Of a DNA stretch of 64,000 nucleotides, positions 1 through 12,700 are shown piece after piece. A model generated the notes under the pieces. That model was not told the origin of the DNA, did no database searches, and saw only the letters and a list, made by a program, of their open reading frames with translations. The position numbers were made by a program, and so were the translations under genes. Source of the stretch: Aphrocallistes beatrix (taxonomy: Eukaryota; Porifera; Hexactinellida; Sceptrulophora; Aphrocallistidae); NCBI GenBank assembly GCA_963281255.1, contig OY725488.1:1178001-1242000 (forward strand), read 5' to 3'. The stretch's first letter is position 1; every line of letters begins with the position of its first letter.

Positions 1-1
1 G

Positions 2-847
2 ATTCTCAATGAGTTGGCTCAAGGACGAAATTGCTCGCATAACATGCAGATCAGCGGAAGAGACAGTATTTTCGCCGTTTCTATCTTATCTAAAGGGAAT
101 GACAAAGTAACATTACTCCCTGACGGACACGTCATCTCAGATGTAGACATAGAGAGGTATTTCGATCAGCGTCACTGTCCGATTTTGAGAGGCAAGCCTA
201 AACTACATTTCTACCATAAAGATTGGTTAGATCCAGAATCTTATCCCTCCAGCCCAATTCAAATAACTCCAATAATCACACCTGATACGTCTGTTATCGA
301 TAATAATGCCGTCTGGACTACAACTAGCTCCAACACTCTAGCATTCTACACATTTGGTTACGGTACAGCAGTGCCTAGGACAATTGACTCCGGCTATCTG
401 GTTCTATCTCGACTCCTTGCTGCCTATGACCAGTATGGCGGAGATCAAGATATTGTCAGCTTTCTGACCAAATTCAATGATGAGATTTCAGAATTTATCA
501 ACATTCTTCCCCGAGGTTCAGCATGCCCCTGCATGATTGGGAGAGATCGATTGAGATATAATCTCTATTTCCTCAAGCCTCGACAGAATTCCTTCGAGGA
601 ACAAGAATCGGAGTTGTATAATAGTTTTCGAACTTTTGAAATTACTCCTCAAAGTCTCTCCCCTCAGCTCGATTTTCCCCGCGATTCGAGGAGAAGATAT
701 TCCAGTTACCATCTATGGAGAAAAAAGAGGAGACGCAAAAATCGAAAAAAACTTCCTGATCACAGATCAAGGCCTGTCTATTGGAGTATACCTCCTCCCA
801 TAACTGGGATTTTCTCCGCAATTTCTGTTTTCAAATCCATTGATTGA
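2..847 (+). CDS. Caspase-like protein, catalytically inactive (3' part; 5' end outside window)
   Basis: The reading frame is open to the left edge, so this is the C-terminal part of a longer protein. The first ~165 residues follow the caspase fold in order: a strand ending ILSKG where caspases have ILSHG, a loop DGHVISDVDIERYF like the DG..I..DELT.YF segment, then LRGKPKLHFYHKDW where caspases have LRGKPKLFFIQACRG, and a small-subunit-like stretch with SGYLVLSRLLAAY and DIVSFLTKFNDEI. The catalytic His is Lys and the catalytic QACRG segment is absent, so I infer a pseudocaspase, perhaps a regulator in the manner of c-FLIP. The tail after residue ~190 holds a lysine/arginine run (KKRRRKNRKK). 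No intron is evident in the visible part. Any prodomain (CARD or DED) would lie upstream. Caspase homology is by motif order only and should be confirmed by profile search. Confidence 0.68.
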   Translation: MLNELAQGRNCSHNMQISGRDSIFAVSILSKGNDKVTLLPDGHVISDVDIERYFDQRHCPILRGKPKLHFYHKDWLDPESYPSSPIQITPIITPDTSVIDNNAVWTTTSSNTLAFYTFGYGTAVPRTIDSGYLVLSRLLAAYDQYGGDQDIVSFLTKFNDEISEFINILPRGSACPCMIGRDRLRYNLYFLKPRQNSFEEQESELYNSFRTFEITPQSLSPQLDFPRDSRRRYSSYHLWRKKRRRKNRKKLPDHRSRPVYWSIPPPITGIFSAISVFKSID

Positions 848-1566
848 TTGATTGAATCCCTTTCCCTTAATATAATTAATTATATTCATTTTCTCTAATA
901 TTTGTTATTTGAAAATGACTCATTTCGTGCATGATTAAGTTTAAAAAATAAAAAACTTGCTATGCAATTCCAGTTACTTGCTATGGGAAACTATGACAGG
1001 AGGGCTGGTCAGGTTTTAACTTAATCCCATCTGAGTCTTAGTTATGGAACTATGTCTTTCTCCTTAAACTTAATCGAACTCATTTATTCTAAATCGAGTA
1101 TCAGATATAACAAACGGTGTAGAATCTATTTCCTAAGATTATTTTTCTTGATTCATTTTCACCTTTTTCTTATAACGATAGAGATTGTCTCAAATAATCT
1201 TGTTTCGAATTCAATGAATCTTATTCCAATACCATTATTGAATACAGTAGATATTGGATATAGTGATAGTGCCGGAGACAAGGAATTTTTAGTCAAATTA
1301 TCACTATATCCAATAAACTTAGTGTGGAATGTCATCGGCTGGGCACCCCAAACCCAACAAACATATCACTATATCCAATATCTTAATTTTGACAGTTTAA
1401 TTAAAAGTATGAATTAGGATCCAGTTCATTCAGAATTAAGCATTTAAATATAAATACTTAGAATGTACTTATTTAAACAGATGATTGCATATGCAATAGA
1501 CACTAGTTAAATATTTAAGTCAATTTTAAACTTAAATACGAATTTAGTGACTACATTTCCTTCTCA
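848..1566. other. Intergenic region with short inverted repeats
   Basis: There is no supported gene here. AT-rich DNA separates the caspase-like gene from the membrane-protein gene. A 19-base motif (gatattggatatagtgata) at 1250-1268 recurs as an exact inverted copy at 1364-1382, with a partial extra copy at 1299-1314. An open frame over 1052-1417 runs through these repeats and looks fortuitous. Confidence 0.5.
1250..1382. repeat. Short inverted-repeat element (19-bp arms)
   Basis: The exact 19-base arms gatattggatatagtgata (1250-1268) and its reverse complement (1364-1382) enclose ~95 bases. A third, partial copy at 1299-1314 lies in the same orientation as the right arm. This could be a tiny MITE remnant. 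I see no clear target-site duplication. Confidence 0.5.
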
Positions 1567-4500
1567 ATGGCCTCAGAAGTTGGTCATGAAATCTTCGAAT
1601 CAGATAAAAACGAACCCAACATTCCTGATCAGAACCTAGCCAAGGCAGAAGTCAATGGCTTAGAAGATGAGCCATTAATCGTGTACAGAGAGGCTGGCCC
1701 CGTTACTCTCGACATCCCACAGGCCTTGTTAGAGGGCGTAACTTATCGCACACCTGTACAGTATAGGGATTTGATTACACACGGTGATGACGAAGAGGAG
1801 AGAGGAGACAACGCTCACGTTGTATCTCCGTTAGCTCTCCAGATGGATATGGATAAACCAGATAAAGACATACGGGATATTCTGAATATCGTGAGTTTTA
1901 ATTCATCAAATCCAACAGTTGTATTTTTCTAAGTTTCCCTAGATCAAATTAGTGAAGGACATTACTTAGACTTTCTCAAGGATTGACCAAAATTGGGAGG
2001 TGAAAGTACATTGATAAACAATCGATGTTTACAATTCAGATCTAAAGTCGAATCCACAGAATGCGCGAATTTCATTAATTTTAATTTCGGGATTTTGAAA
2101 TACGGTTTCAATATGTAATAAATGTCAAGATTAATCACTGAGAGATCAAGATTTTTTATTATTTTTGATTGTACCTCTCCTCCACATCAAATGAAATTGA
2201 TATGTTAATCCGAATTTGTACATTTTCTAGCATCATGAAGTATTTAGATTGATCCCATCCTTCCTTTAGATCCAGGATTTCTCGAGGACTCGTCTCTGGA
2301 AGTATAACACCATCCCCATCGTACCTCCTGCCTCTCAGCTCAAAGAGAGACTCTTCCCGGGAGGATCACAGACAGAGGACATCAACCTCTTCATAGCTCC
2401 AGACCCGAACGAGTTGCGGCAGCTAGCATTGGACTCGAACGGTTTACCGCGTCGGCTAACCAAATACCAGCAGAGAGGAATCAGGGAAGAAGGCTCGTTT
2501 GCAGTTCCCTCTGAGAACTTTCCTGGAGCGGTTCACGTTTGGCGCATCTCTCAATTGCTACAGAGAGGTAGGAAACTTGCTAATGAAGATCTGAAAAATC
2601 TCCTCGCCATAGCGTACGAGATCACGTTCATCACAGCAAGGGATAGAGTGATCGGAGATGTTTTCAGTTTGAAAGACGTTGGCAAGCATATCGGCTATTC
2701 CGTCTATTTTATCTACAATCTAATCATCGGCGGTCAGGCTCGGTTTCCTAGAATTGATAAAAGGAATATTTTGTTAAAAGCTCTTACCGCTGAGCTGAAA
2801 ACTGACGATGTGATAACTCTGTCTAAGAAGAAGCGGGATATTCTGGTCAAAACTGGTTACGCAAACTCCGGTGTCCATCTGAGATCGGATCAAGTTGGAC
2901 ATGTTTATAGGAATGGTGAGGGCATGAATCTGAATATATTCACAGTGTCTCCTTGTTGGATTAATTCTCTGAGTGGGAAAGTGCTGAGTGAGATTTATAG
3001 TAAAGCGAAGGATTTAACTTTGGAGAAATTTCCACCTCAACTTGTGAAGAAACTTATAACGGAGTACCAGGGACAAAGTCAAGATATGTCAAATAAAGAA
3101 ATTGAAAAAGCGATCCAAGATCGATTCAACGTTGAGTTTTTGAATGAATTGATAAATAGCATCAAGGAGCATCCGGATACCAATACTGTCATTCCGCTAG
3201 GCCAGGGAGGAGTGATTGATTCCTACTTTAGAGGATTGAAAGCTGTCCACGAAGCGATCAAGGAGGAGACAAAGAGAGTAGAAGAGGTCGTTAAAAACCG
3301 CAGAGAATACTTGGAAAACCATTGTTCAGTCAGATTCAAGTGTGACCTGTGGCAGAATGAGCAAATAGAGAAAGCTACGAAATCCGCGTTTTTACAAGAG
3401 AATAGTTATGAAAATGTTCGCCAGAAACTACAATCCTGTCCTAACGTTGGGCCTGAATGGGAATATTTTCTTAACATTTGTGAAGATCATTATCGCAATC
3501 TGCCCAGGACGATCAAACGAGTTGAAAAGAGAGATTACGATGTCCAGAAATTCCATTTTGAAAGATATATCTGGATTCCTACCAACTATATCGTTACCGA
3601 TGGTTCAGGAAAGAGAAAGCGAAATCTGAAAATGCAATCGAAAGGTTCTAGCAGTGGAAGCTACAGCATCGAGTATGAAGAAGAGTATCTAGTCACTACC
3701 AAATACCCCGGTTGGAGATGGAGAATTTTTTTCGTTTCGTTTTACACCTGGCTGTTAAATGCTCTATTTATCCTCTTGTTTTATTTCATACTGAAAGGTC
3801 CATTGAGTTTAAGTGCACTCTTCTTATGGTATGAACACCCGATAAAATATTCTGTGGATGGAAGAACTGGGAATCTGTACCCATATAAAAGAGGGAAGAC
3901 TCTGATCACCAGGCTAGCCTCTCTTTGGCGGCAAATACTGAAACGAAGAGAGGAATTCGAATCTCGCCCTGACACGGGATTTCTCCCTAAGAATTTAACA
4001 CGCTTAATTAACCGAATCTATTACTATATTATTTGGGGGTTCTTTGGCTCCATTATTCTGATATTTGGCTTCATAACTCTGAGTATTTTAACGATCAATT
4101 TGGCAATTGTGCTGATTGTTACACTCCCACTTTGGTATGCATTATTCCACGTATTGAAGATTTCGACACTGTGGCTCTTCTATGACTGGCAATTCAGGTT
4201 CAAGGGAAGACTGCAAGGTCTCGAATACGCTTTTATTATGCCTGTCTTCTACTTAGTTTTCTACAAACTCTTGATACGAATCTTCCTCCAATTAATCTCG
4301 GTACTATTCATCTTAGTTGCACTGCCTAATGTCTCTTTCATCATTGTCCTATATGCTTTTGCACGAAGAATTTTGAGATCTGTGTGGGATTTCTTTACAT
4401 TTCATTTGGTGATTCGGCTGAGAGGACGAGTGCCCGAGGCGGATTCTTTCTTAGCGCGTAGGGTTTCAGGGCCAGGACTAGCAACTAACTACTTCTACCG

Positions 4501-5461
4501 AATTGATCCCAACCAGGCCCTGGTCAAATTCGAATACGACTTGGAATCTAAAGAGATTGGTCTCTACGAGGACTTTATGAAAGATCTGATTGATCAACCA
4601 AGGATGGTGTATTCTCAGTTTATTCAGAGTTTCTTAACTTCATTCGGTTATTCTCAGAAGCAGGAAAAGAGTCAGAATGTAACTTTAAAAGGCATCAATT
4701 CTCAAATGACTAGCTTACAGAATGAACTCGGCAGTAGTCTTAAGATTAGGCGAAAATCATTGAAGTTTAATCAGCCAAGTGTCGCTCTCCGGAGCATCCG
4801 GATGAATAAAAAGGATCTCGAGCTAACTGTTGAGGTCGCGACCATCTTGATAAAGGAGTTCTATACGAAGAGAATTATATTCTATCCCAACAATGGTTTA
4901 GAGAGTGTTTTCTCAGTCAGAGGATTGCCTCAAGGGGACTGGGAGAGTTTAGCTAAAATACAACTAACGAATTCATTTTCTCAAAATTTCCTCACCCCTT
5001 TAGAGGATTCAGACGAAACTTTTAATTTGGAGGTTCACAAATTCGGATTAAGGAATTACTTAAAGAATCTTCGATATGGAAGAACTGCGCACGACTTAGA
5101 TCGTGAAAGGATAGTCTTGGTGGAAAGAGAGGCGACCTTTCTGCCTACTGTTGGCCTTAGTCCGAGTTTCGATGAATATTGGATGTTAAACGGCTGTACT
5201 TCAAGAAACAATCACAACTTTACCAAGTATCACCCAGGAACAAAGCAGAAAGAAGAGTTATTCTTTCCATCCACTTTTAATGATCAAGTTAACATATTTG
5301 TGAGCGTTGCGGAGCGAGTTGGATGGGATGATATTATTGTGGAGATTCCAGATACCTCAGAAACCAACTTAGAATCACAAGATTCTGATGCTTCAGTTAG
5401 GGATGCATCACTCCAGATTGATTTCATTAACACCTCTTTTGAGACAAATTTTGATTTATAG
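1567..5461 (+). CDS. Unrecognised multi-pass membrane protein, two exons, 1,171 residues
   Basis: Exons are 1567-1890 and 2270-5461. The first ends AATATC before gtgagt, the second starts after tttag, and the join is in phase 0, reading DILNI then IQDFSRTRLWKYNTIP. The start is the first ATG of the open frame, in a TCTCAATGG context. Residues 1-108 are acidic and hydrophilic. A large soluble region follows to about residue 590, rich in Lys/Glu helices. Residues ~593-630, ~691-735 and ~760-806 are strongly hydrophobic and can form about five or six membrane segments. A soluble C-terminal domain of ~360 residues follows, with FLPTVGLSPSFDEYW near its end. I do not recognise the family; no channel, transporter or enzyme signature stands out. 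The gene lies tandem to the caspase-like gene and SZT2, all on the plus strand. Confidence 0.85.
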
Positions 5462-5812
5462 CATGCATCTTATAGAGTTTAGCGAGTGAGTAGTTTGCTT
5501 TTTTAAACATACAAGTATATATATTAACCTTTCTAGTAGTGTATTCTGCTTCTTACATTTATATTTTGTATATCAGAATTTATTTATTTGAGAGTGCAGG
5601 TATGTATGAATCCTGTTTGTTTTATCTTTGGCATCTGTCCTCATTAATGCAAGCTTGTGGCCGCACAATGTGTACCTCATCAGCACAAAAATGTGATAAA
5701 ATAACCACAGTAGCGGACACTGGGAATTAGTGAAGTATCTGAGTTTCCTAGATATTTTTTGATGAGAAACAACTTATCTACCTTGTTCGTAAGGCTGTAC
5801 CAAAGAATCAAT

Positions 5813-6251
5813 AAATAGAGCAGTGTTTCTCAACCTTTGTCACTTATCGCCCCCTTATGTATTTAAAAATTTTCCAGTGCCCCCCTTCTCGTATTACTGA
5901 ATCAACAGGCTACAAATTTAGATCACACATGTATTAATTTGTTATGTATCGAATTATAAATGCATAGTAGAAATATCCAAAATTTTATTATTAATGAGGT
6001 TCCTGATTAATGGAATCCCTGACATTGGTGCTCGCCTACAAGTTTTGCCACATTAGGTTCAGTAATTTATGATAATACTCTCCTCTATGTTATCCGCTCA
6101 ATCAAATTATTCTTCAATCCAAAGTTATACAAATAATTTATTATGAAAGAAATATTTTCCTAGCGCCCCCTTTTCCCCTAACGCCCCCCTAAATTCTCTG
6201 AACGCCCACCGGGGGGCGATATCGCCCCCGTTGAGAACCACTGAAATAGAG
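5813..6251. mobile_element. Non-autonomous hAT element with perfect 8-bp TSD
   Basis: The element spans 5821-6243. It starts cagtgtttctcaacc and ends gttgagaaccactg, the classic hAT terminal inverted repeat. The flanks at 5813-5820 and 6244-6251 are identical (aaatagag), an 8-bp duplication as hAT transposases make. The interior (423 bp) is C-rich next to the ends (runs of cgccccc) and encodes no transposase, so it depends on a transposase elsewhere. Confidence 0.92.
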
Positions 6252-6356
6252 CATTGTTTTAAAAATGCATAGCCGACGAAATTAAAATAATTCCTGCTGT
6301 ACCACTTTCTGAGTGGATTCTGTAAAGTATTAGAATTTAGGAAGTTTTTAGACACG

Positions 6357-6508
6357 CAATAGGCGCCGAATCCGGGGAGGATGGGAGGGGGCTCGAGCCC
6401 CCTGGATTCGAAGATGGACCATAGACGTAGTACAAATTTTAGGGCTGAGCCCCCCCCCCTAGAACTCCAAAATTTTGCCCACAGATTTCGAAAGGTTCGG
6501 CGCCCCTG
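6357..6508. mobile_element. Degenerate hAT-like MITE, GGCGCCGAA ends
   Basis: The left end caataggcgccgaatcc and the right end ggttcggcgcccctg are imperfect inverted repeats of the CAGGGGCGCCGAAC type common in hAT elements. The element is 152 bp with G/C runs inside. The flanks do not give a clean 8-bp duplication, so it is probably old. Confidence 0.6.
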
Positions 6509-6777
6509 GGCACACCCGTAAGAATAGACACTTTCGGGGGGTTTTGGTATCGTGTTGAGGACAAGTGATGACAATAATATATTTACTTCTACATTTATAA
6601 TAATAATCTTAAGATTGGATTAAACACTTGTACTTTCTCTGTCGTACAATTATGCGTAATTATCGTAATAATTGTCTGGATTCGTCTTGATAAATGTTAA
6701 TTTTGGGAAGTAGAAAAGTAAATTCTCACAATGCAATGTCTGTACATTTTGATGTTTAGTATTACATGTCCGTTTAG

Positions 6778-9700
6778 ATGACGACTGGTCCCCCGGAAGA
6801 GGAAGTTTCACTATTCGTGTACTCACCAAGCGAGGGGGATCATGAGGACAATCTGGACCATTCCTGGAGAGAGGTAGTTGGCACAAGAGACCTAGCCCAA
6901 TTTGTCTCCCACCTCCCTGAATCTCAGCCTCAGCTCAGAGGAAACCCAGAAACATTCGATTTTTCAGACTCGTACTACCTAGTGCATACTTGTTGCAGCT
7001 TTGTGATAGGTTTGGACATCAGTAGCTATATGTTGGTTGTACAACCCGACCAAAAAACGAATCTCTTTCGGACCCTCCTGGACTATCTTACATACTTTAT
7101 GAAGCAGCTAAGTGAAACAATACAGATCGGATCTGAGAGAAGAGAACCAGTCATTAGGCTCACCTTCTTGATTTTCTCTTTCGATCGTCAACATTCCTTC
7201 TTTACAAAAGTTCTTTTTCAGGCACTTGAAATAAGACAAGAGACAGTATCTGATTTGGTAGAGGAGATAGTTTCTTCAGTAATGAGGTCTTATGGACGAT
7301 TGGAATGCGATAAGTCAGCAGGTGAAACACCTGTGCAAAAATCAATAGCCGACATTCTACAGGTGTGCATATACTCCATAAATTTCCTACCCGCATCCTG
7401 GCATAAACACATTCTTCTCGTTTCTCTCCCTCTCTCTGACTTCCCAGATATGCCTGCGAAGAATTACGTTGTCTCACAGCTGTTGGAACAGCACATATCT
7501 TGTTCTTTCTTAACACCTGTACCCTCGTCACACCTCACCTGGATGGGTTACTTTCCCAACTACTCAGCAATCCGCTTTTTGGCTAGTGTGTCTCAAGGAG
7601 TAGTCTTCAATCCTGATTCAACAGCTTCGAAATATTCACGGACAAATTCAGATATTCTTATAAACCTTACTCAAAAATTAATACTAACAACCTACTTCCA
7701 ATCTAAGTCTAACAAGAGACATCTAATTGCCTCGATACCTCCTATCAATGACAACCGACACTCTCAACATATTGCTTCATCCAAACACCATAAACTACAA
7801 ATCTTAACGCCTCCCTCATTTCTCCTCACCGCTCTATTCCAACTCGGATTCTTACTGGATCCAGATCCAGCTGATACTCTCTCTCTACAACTGTCTCTTC
7901 CATGGGATGAATATACCAGTTTTACAATAAAAATTTCGGAGTTCACCACTCAATCTTACTCTGTTCCCTTTGAGGTCTCTATCTTCTACACTAGCCATCA
8001 CCTGAGGATCATAGACCTACAAGACTACTGTTTAGAACCGTGCAATATGGAGACCCTCCCTTTCAGGACGCAACAAGTTGTAGTATTTAGGAAATTTTTC
8101 AAAGAATTGAAGCACAAACTGATTATTCTTGATTGCATCTACAACTTGAACCTATGTAATGGAATAGATCCCGCGCCCGTACAGATAGAAAAGATAGCAG
8201 GAGATGAAGAACATTCCAGAAGGCATATTAATTATGGTGGAGATAAAATGAAAGCAATATTAAGCAACAAAGTGCGGCAATGGCACACCTGGATGAACAC
8301 ATGCGTGTTACACCTATCCATGGACCAGTCGGGAGACAGTGCTTGCATTCATAACGCACTGCTCAAACTAGGCGGAGAAGAGATAGGTGAGAAGGACTTC
8401 TATCTGATTCAGTTTGAAGAGGATTTACAGCGGTTTTGCTTTGTCTCAATCGATTTTTCTTATCCGCCAATAATTTCCATCTATTTTGGGTTTCATTTCT
8501 CAATTAATGGGAAAATAATCAAGGAAACTCGAAACCAATTCCTACAGTCTATCAACACCAATCTTAAATTTGTGAATCCTGAAATTGGGAGGTCAGGATT
8601 CTCGGATTCCCCTGCACTAAAACCTTTCCAGATTCACACCAAAGATATCACAGACATCCTCCGTTTCGGTTTCAAACAGAATGGGTTTCTAACTTATGAT
8701 ATTATAAAATACTACTTTTTCCACCGTTCCCTGCCCTTCACTCCAGACGTGTCCACAGATGCAGTCCACAAGCTCTTGCAGCAGATAGCCAAGTACTTCG
8801 TTCAAAACAAAGTGAATAATGGTTGGACTGTTTTTAAGTCGAATCACTACACAACCCTCTTCGACCAGATCTTGCTCAAGAATATGAACTGCGTGCATAA
8901 AGTTCTTATCTGTTACTTCCTCTACCTAGAGGAGTCGGAACACACGTGGAGACTACGGATTGATTTTTTTCATGAGCCAATTATAGGAACTATATTGTCA
9001 GATAATCCCTCACTTAGTGGGCTGTCTACGAATGAACTTTTTGACAAAATTGAAGCATTTGATCACAAGATTTTGAATTGTGCACTGAACTACTCCTCTA
9101 TAGGGTTCGGGTACCAGATAGGCATAGAGCCTGACTTGCAATGTCTTTCCAATGCTTGTTCCACTCTTATTTTCGATGCACCTCTCTTATTTGAACAGAG
9201 CTCTCCACAGGATGACCACCAGCTTAATGATCAAATCGTCAGCAAACTGACGAGTAAACTAACTCAATCTTCCTGTTCCGAGATGCAGACAGATGTAGCT
9301 CTGATCTCACGCGCCCTACTCAACTCTCACACAGAGTCCGATCACTACTTCACTAACTTTATATACTACTTCAAGGATCAGCAAGATGTCCTGAGGAAGA
9401 TGTTTCTGGATAAACTGTTCTTCAAATGTTTCTACAAGCTAGAAGTGGACAGTTCAGAAGCTTATTTCATTGCCCTGCCTACCTGTACTCAGAACATCTC
9501 AGACCTGATACAGGACCTGCCCAACTGCCCTCCAACACCCTCCCTACAGACCTTCCCTATCTTGATCTCCTTTCTAGCGATAGATCGAGTCTCTGAAGTC
9601 CCTTCGTGTCATTTCTACGGTTGTAGGAGTGGCACTATTTCCTGCAGACAGCCAAGAATGCCATTCTCTCTCAAGCAATTCCTGACTTACCTTCAAGGCG

Positions 9701-12700
9701 AGTTAAACAAGAGTTTCGTTGAGGTGGTGGTATCGCATATCGGCAGGAGAGAGCAGATTAGTCCGGTTCTGTTGTCCAAGTGCCTGGGCTACTGTAGCCA
9801 GGAGAGATTCCACTCCTCCCTCGACCTCACAGCGACCCTGAAAGCTCTCTCCACCGTTACAGCCTTGAGACCAGTCGTGTCGCTGAGTGTGGACACGTTT
9901 CTGAGAGAGAAACTTCCCTGGTTTATACTCTGTCCTGAGAGGAGAGGGCTGTACTACTTCTCCTCTCAGCAGTTCTTAGCGCAGAGGAACTCCAAACTAG
10001 GCCGAGTGGACGCTGACTCCAATGTCCAAGTGTTCATTCAGTTTAAACTCAGCATTCAGCGAGCTTCCGGCGTGTGCGAGGACCTCATCCTCCAAGACTT
10101 CACCTTCCACGAACACCTCCAGCAGGAGGAGCAGCCCATTCGCTCTGCAGTGTTGGGAGTCGAATGCTACATTTTCGATACTTCCGCTACTGAGTTCTCC
10201 ATCGTTGAGAGAGAAGGGGAGAGGACATCCTCCTCTGGGAACAAGCAGTCGGGCGAGCTCCATCTCTCCCTCCCTCCTCTGCACCCCCACACCAGCAGCC
10301 TGGACAGGAGAGAGATTTCGCGGGAGAGTTTAGCTAGCAGTGACTCGGAGGACCAGATACTAGTTAAACTCATCAAAAGTAGTGAGCTACTCACTCCTCC
10401 AGTCCAAGTGTCAGATGTAGCAGGAAGTCATGACGGACTGCTCACTCACCTGCTGGAAGAGACTCAGTGGCAAATAAACGATCTGACGGTTGGAGCTCTG
10501 TCCAATAACCTCACTTCTGCGGCACTTCTCCTCGAGATTGTAGACCACATCAAACAAGGAGAAGAGCTATGTAAGCAAACTTGCAAAATTTATCACCTCC
10601 ACGAGAACATCACCTACTCCATGCTAGCCCTCACTCCCGCTACAAAGGAGCGATTCATGAGAGAGCTGGACTGCGAGATCCCCGGCATCCGATCCGATAG
10701 GTTCGGGGCTTATTACAACTTGAAGTTGGCAGATGCAGCCTGCGTTGGAGTGAGCTACTGGCTGGTGATGGAGGTGAGCACTGAGTCTCCTGCTATCACA
10801 TTCTACACCCAATACAACCCCCAGGAGCCCGAGTCAGGGGACATCTCCTCCCGCTGGCTCTTCGAGAAAGGGAACGAAGCTGTCAAATCCGTTTGCAGGA
10901 AAGTGTTCCAAATAACCCTACTCCATGACCTGTACAATAACAAGCTGATGTACTCCCAGCTCTCCGTGGACTACCACCCCGAAGAGTTGGAGGAGGACGC
11001 ACTCTGCTTCTTCCAGTCTAACCTCGCGTGTCCGCACCGGCTCGAGTACACCATCCCCGTGCATTGGCGGCTAGGGAGACAGATGGCTCAGTCTCTTGCC
11101 AAGAAGTACCTCGAGTCGCTAAAATGCAAGAACGCGAACTCCATCTACATTCTCGAGGAAGATGCTGCCACAGACCGGATATACTACATGTACATAAACA
11201 CGGTTGACAACGATGCACTAGCGTCTGTGCATAACGTGCAGGAAGGGAGACTGGGGAAGGCGGAAGACGTCATTCTCAAGTTTGATGTGTACGGCGTTGC
11301 TACGCCTAGCAAGCGCTATCAAGATCTCGTATTCAACAACATAGAGGACAAGATGTACAATGAAATCCTGACCCGGTTATGCGACTCCTTCAGCCAGCAG
11401 GCTAACATCCAGCTGTTCGCTCAAGACGTGACTTTCCTACAACCCGAGAGTAAGGTCGATTGTCCAGAAGAATCGTTCACATTCAATCTGCCATATTTTG
11501 TGGAGTTTAGCCTGAGCAGTTTCCTGTTCTATCTGTTTCAACACATTCTCACTACCTGCACGCGTTTGAAGAAGAAATGTTTCGCACATGACATTTATTT
11601 TCAGCTGCCTTCTTTCTATCCCAAAACGGAATTAGAAGAATTTTGTGATAATTTTTTCATATCAGCCGGTCCCATTCAGACTCGTAGCATCATTCTAATC
11701 GGACTGATTATTCGAGAAAAATCTTCTCTTAGGCCAGTGTCCTACAAGGAATCACTGGACATTCCATCCTCCCGCTCTGTCACTCTGGACTCTGCTCTCT
11801 CTGAGCTCTCGTCTCCAGACGGGGTGAGCGGCGGGTTTGAAGTGAATGTGTTGATGTGGCAGCATGGCAACGCAGACTGTAAGCAGATGCAGACTAAAAT
11901 TTTAAATCAGTGTAGGACAGCTCTCATCGATTTCGTTATTGAGCTCTACCTCCTTCAGATCCCTCACTCTCCCAGCTTCATTTCTTATTCTCAGAGCATG
12001 GTTGATGCGAGCATGGAGGCGTCCGCTAGTCCTGTGCCGAAGGAGGGACGCACGAGGGCCCCATCCCTGAATTCCACTCAGTGCGAGTCCAGGGATTCCC
12101 TCGACGGAATTCCTGCCATCGAGCTATTACTGCCAGAATTTCGCATAGATAAAAGTAACACTCTTGACGAAGAGTTTATTCGAGGTGTGAAGTATATTAA
12201 TTCGCACCTCCTCATGACGGATACAAGTACCCTGAAGCGCATAACTGGTCAGCTTCCCGAGACCTGCACAATAACGCGATTTTTCACACTTATTTTTAAA
12301 AAATTAAACCAAGTTTGTAAGTCATTCGAATTCACTCAAGAACTCTTTCAGCAAGAATCGGAAGAGAGCGAAGTGTTGTCAGCTGTTGACATCAAATCTC
12401 TTCTTAACAACGAATCGGACTCTCCGGCAAGTCACTACTTCCTCCTCTGCCGCAATCCCTTCCATTGGTTGCAGAGCCAACGTTTCTCTGAAGGAAAAAG
12501 AATTATTTCGAAAAAAGTAGCTCACACCTCTTCAAACGCTAACATCCTCAAGTTCCCACTTGACCCCTATGCTGAGAACGTCTCTCGAGGAGAGCCATTC
12601 TACGAAACATTTAAACAACAGCATCCTGATGACGTCATCACGCGGCAAGCCTTCATATTCATCATTGTTGATGGCAATGATGTGACATGTGTGTGCTACA

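Noticed and set aside
1052..1417. 121-residue open frame on the plus strand
   Set aside because: AT-rich composition, runs through the 19-bp inverted repeats, no recognisable motif, no splice support.
5539..5730. 63-residue frame after the membrane-protein gene
   Set aside because: Low-complexity Tyr/Ile/Leu start and no domain; probably 3' UTR.
9997..10394. Overlapping open frames of ~75-103 residues on both strands inside SZT2
   Set aside because: They are shadows of the high-GC part of the SZT2 coding sequence, with no independent features.
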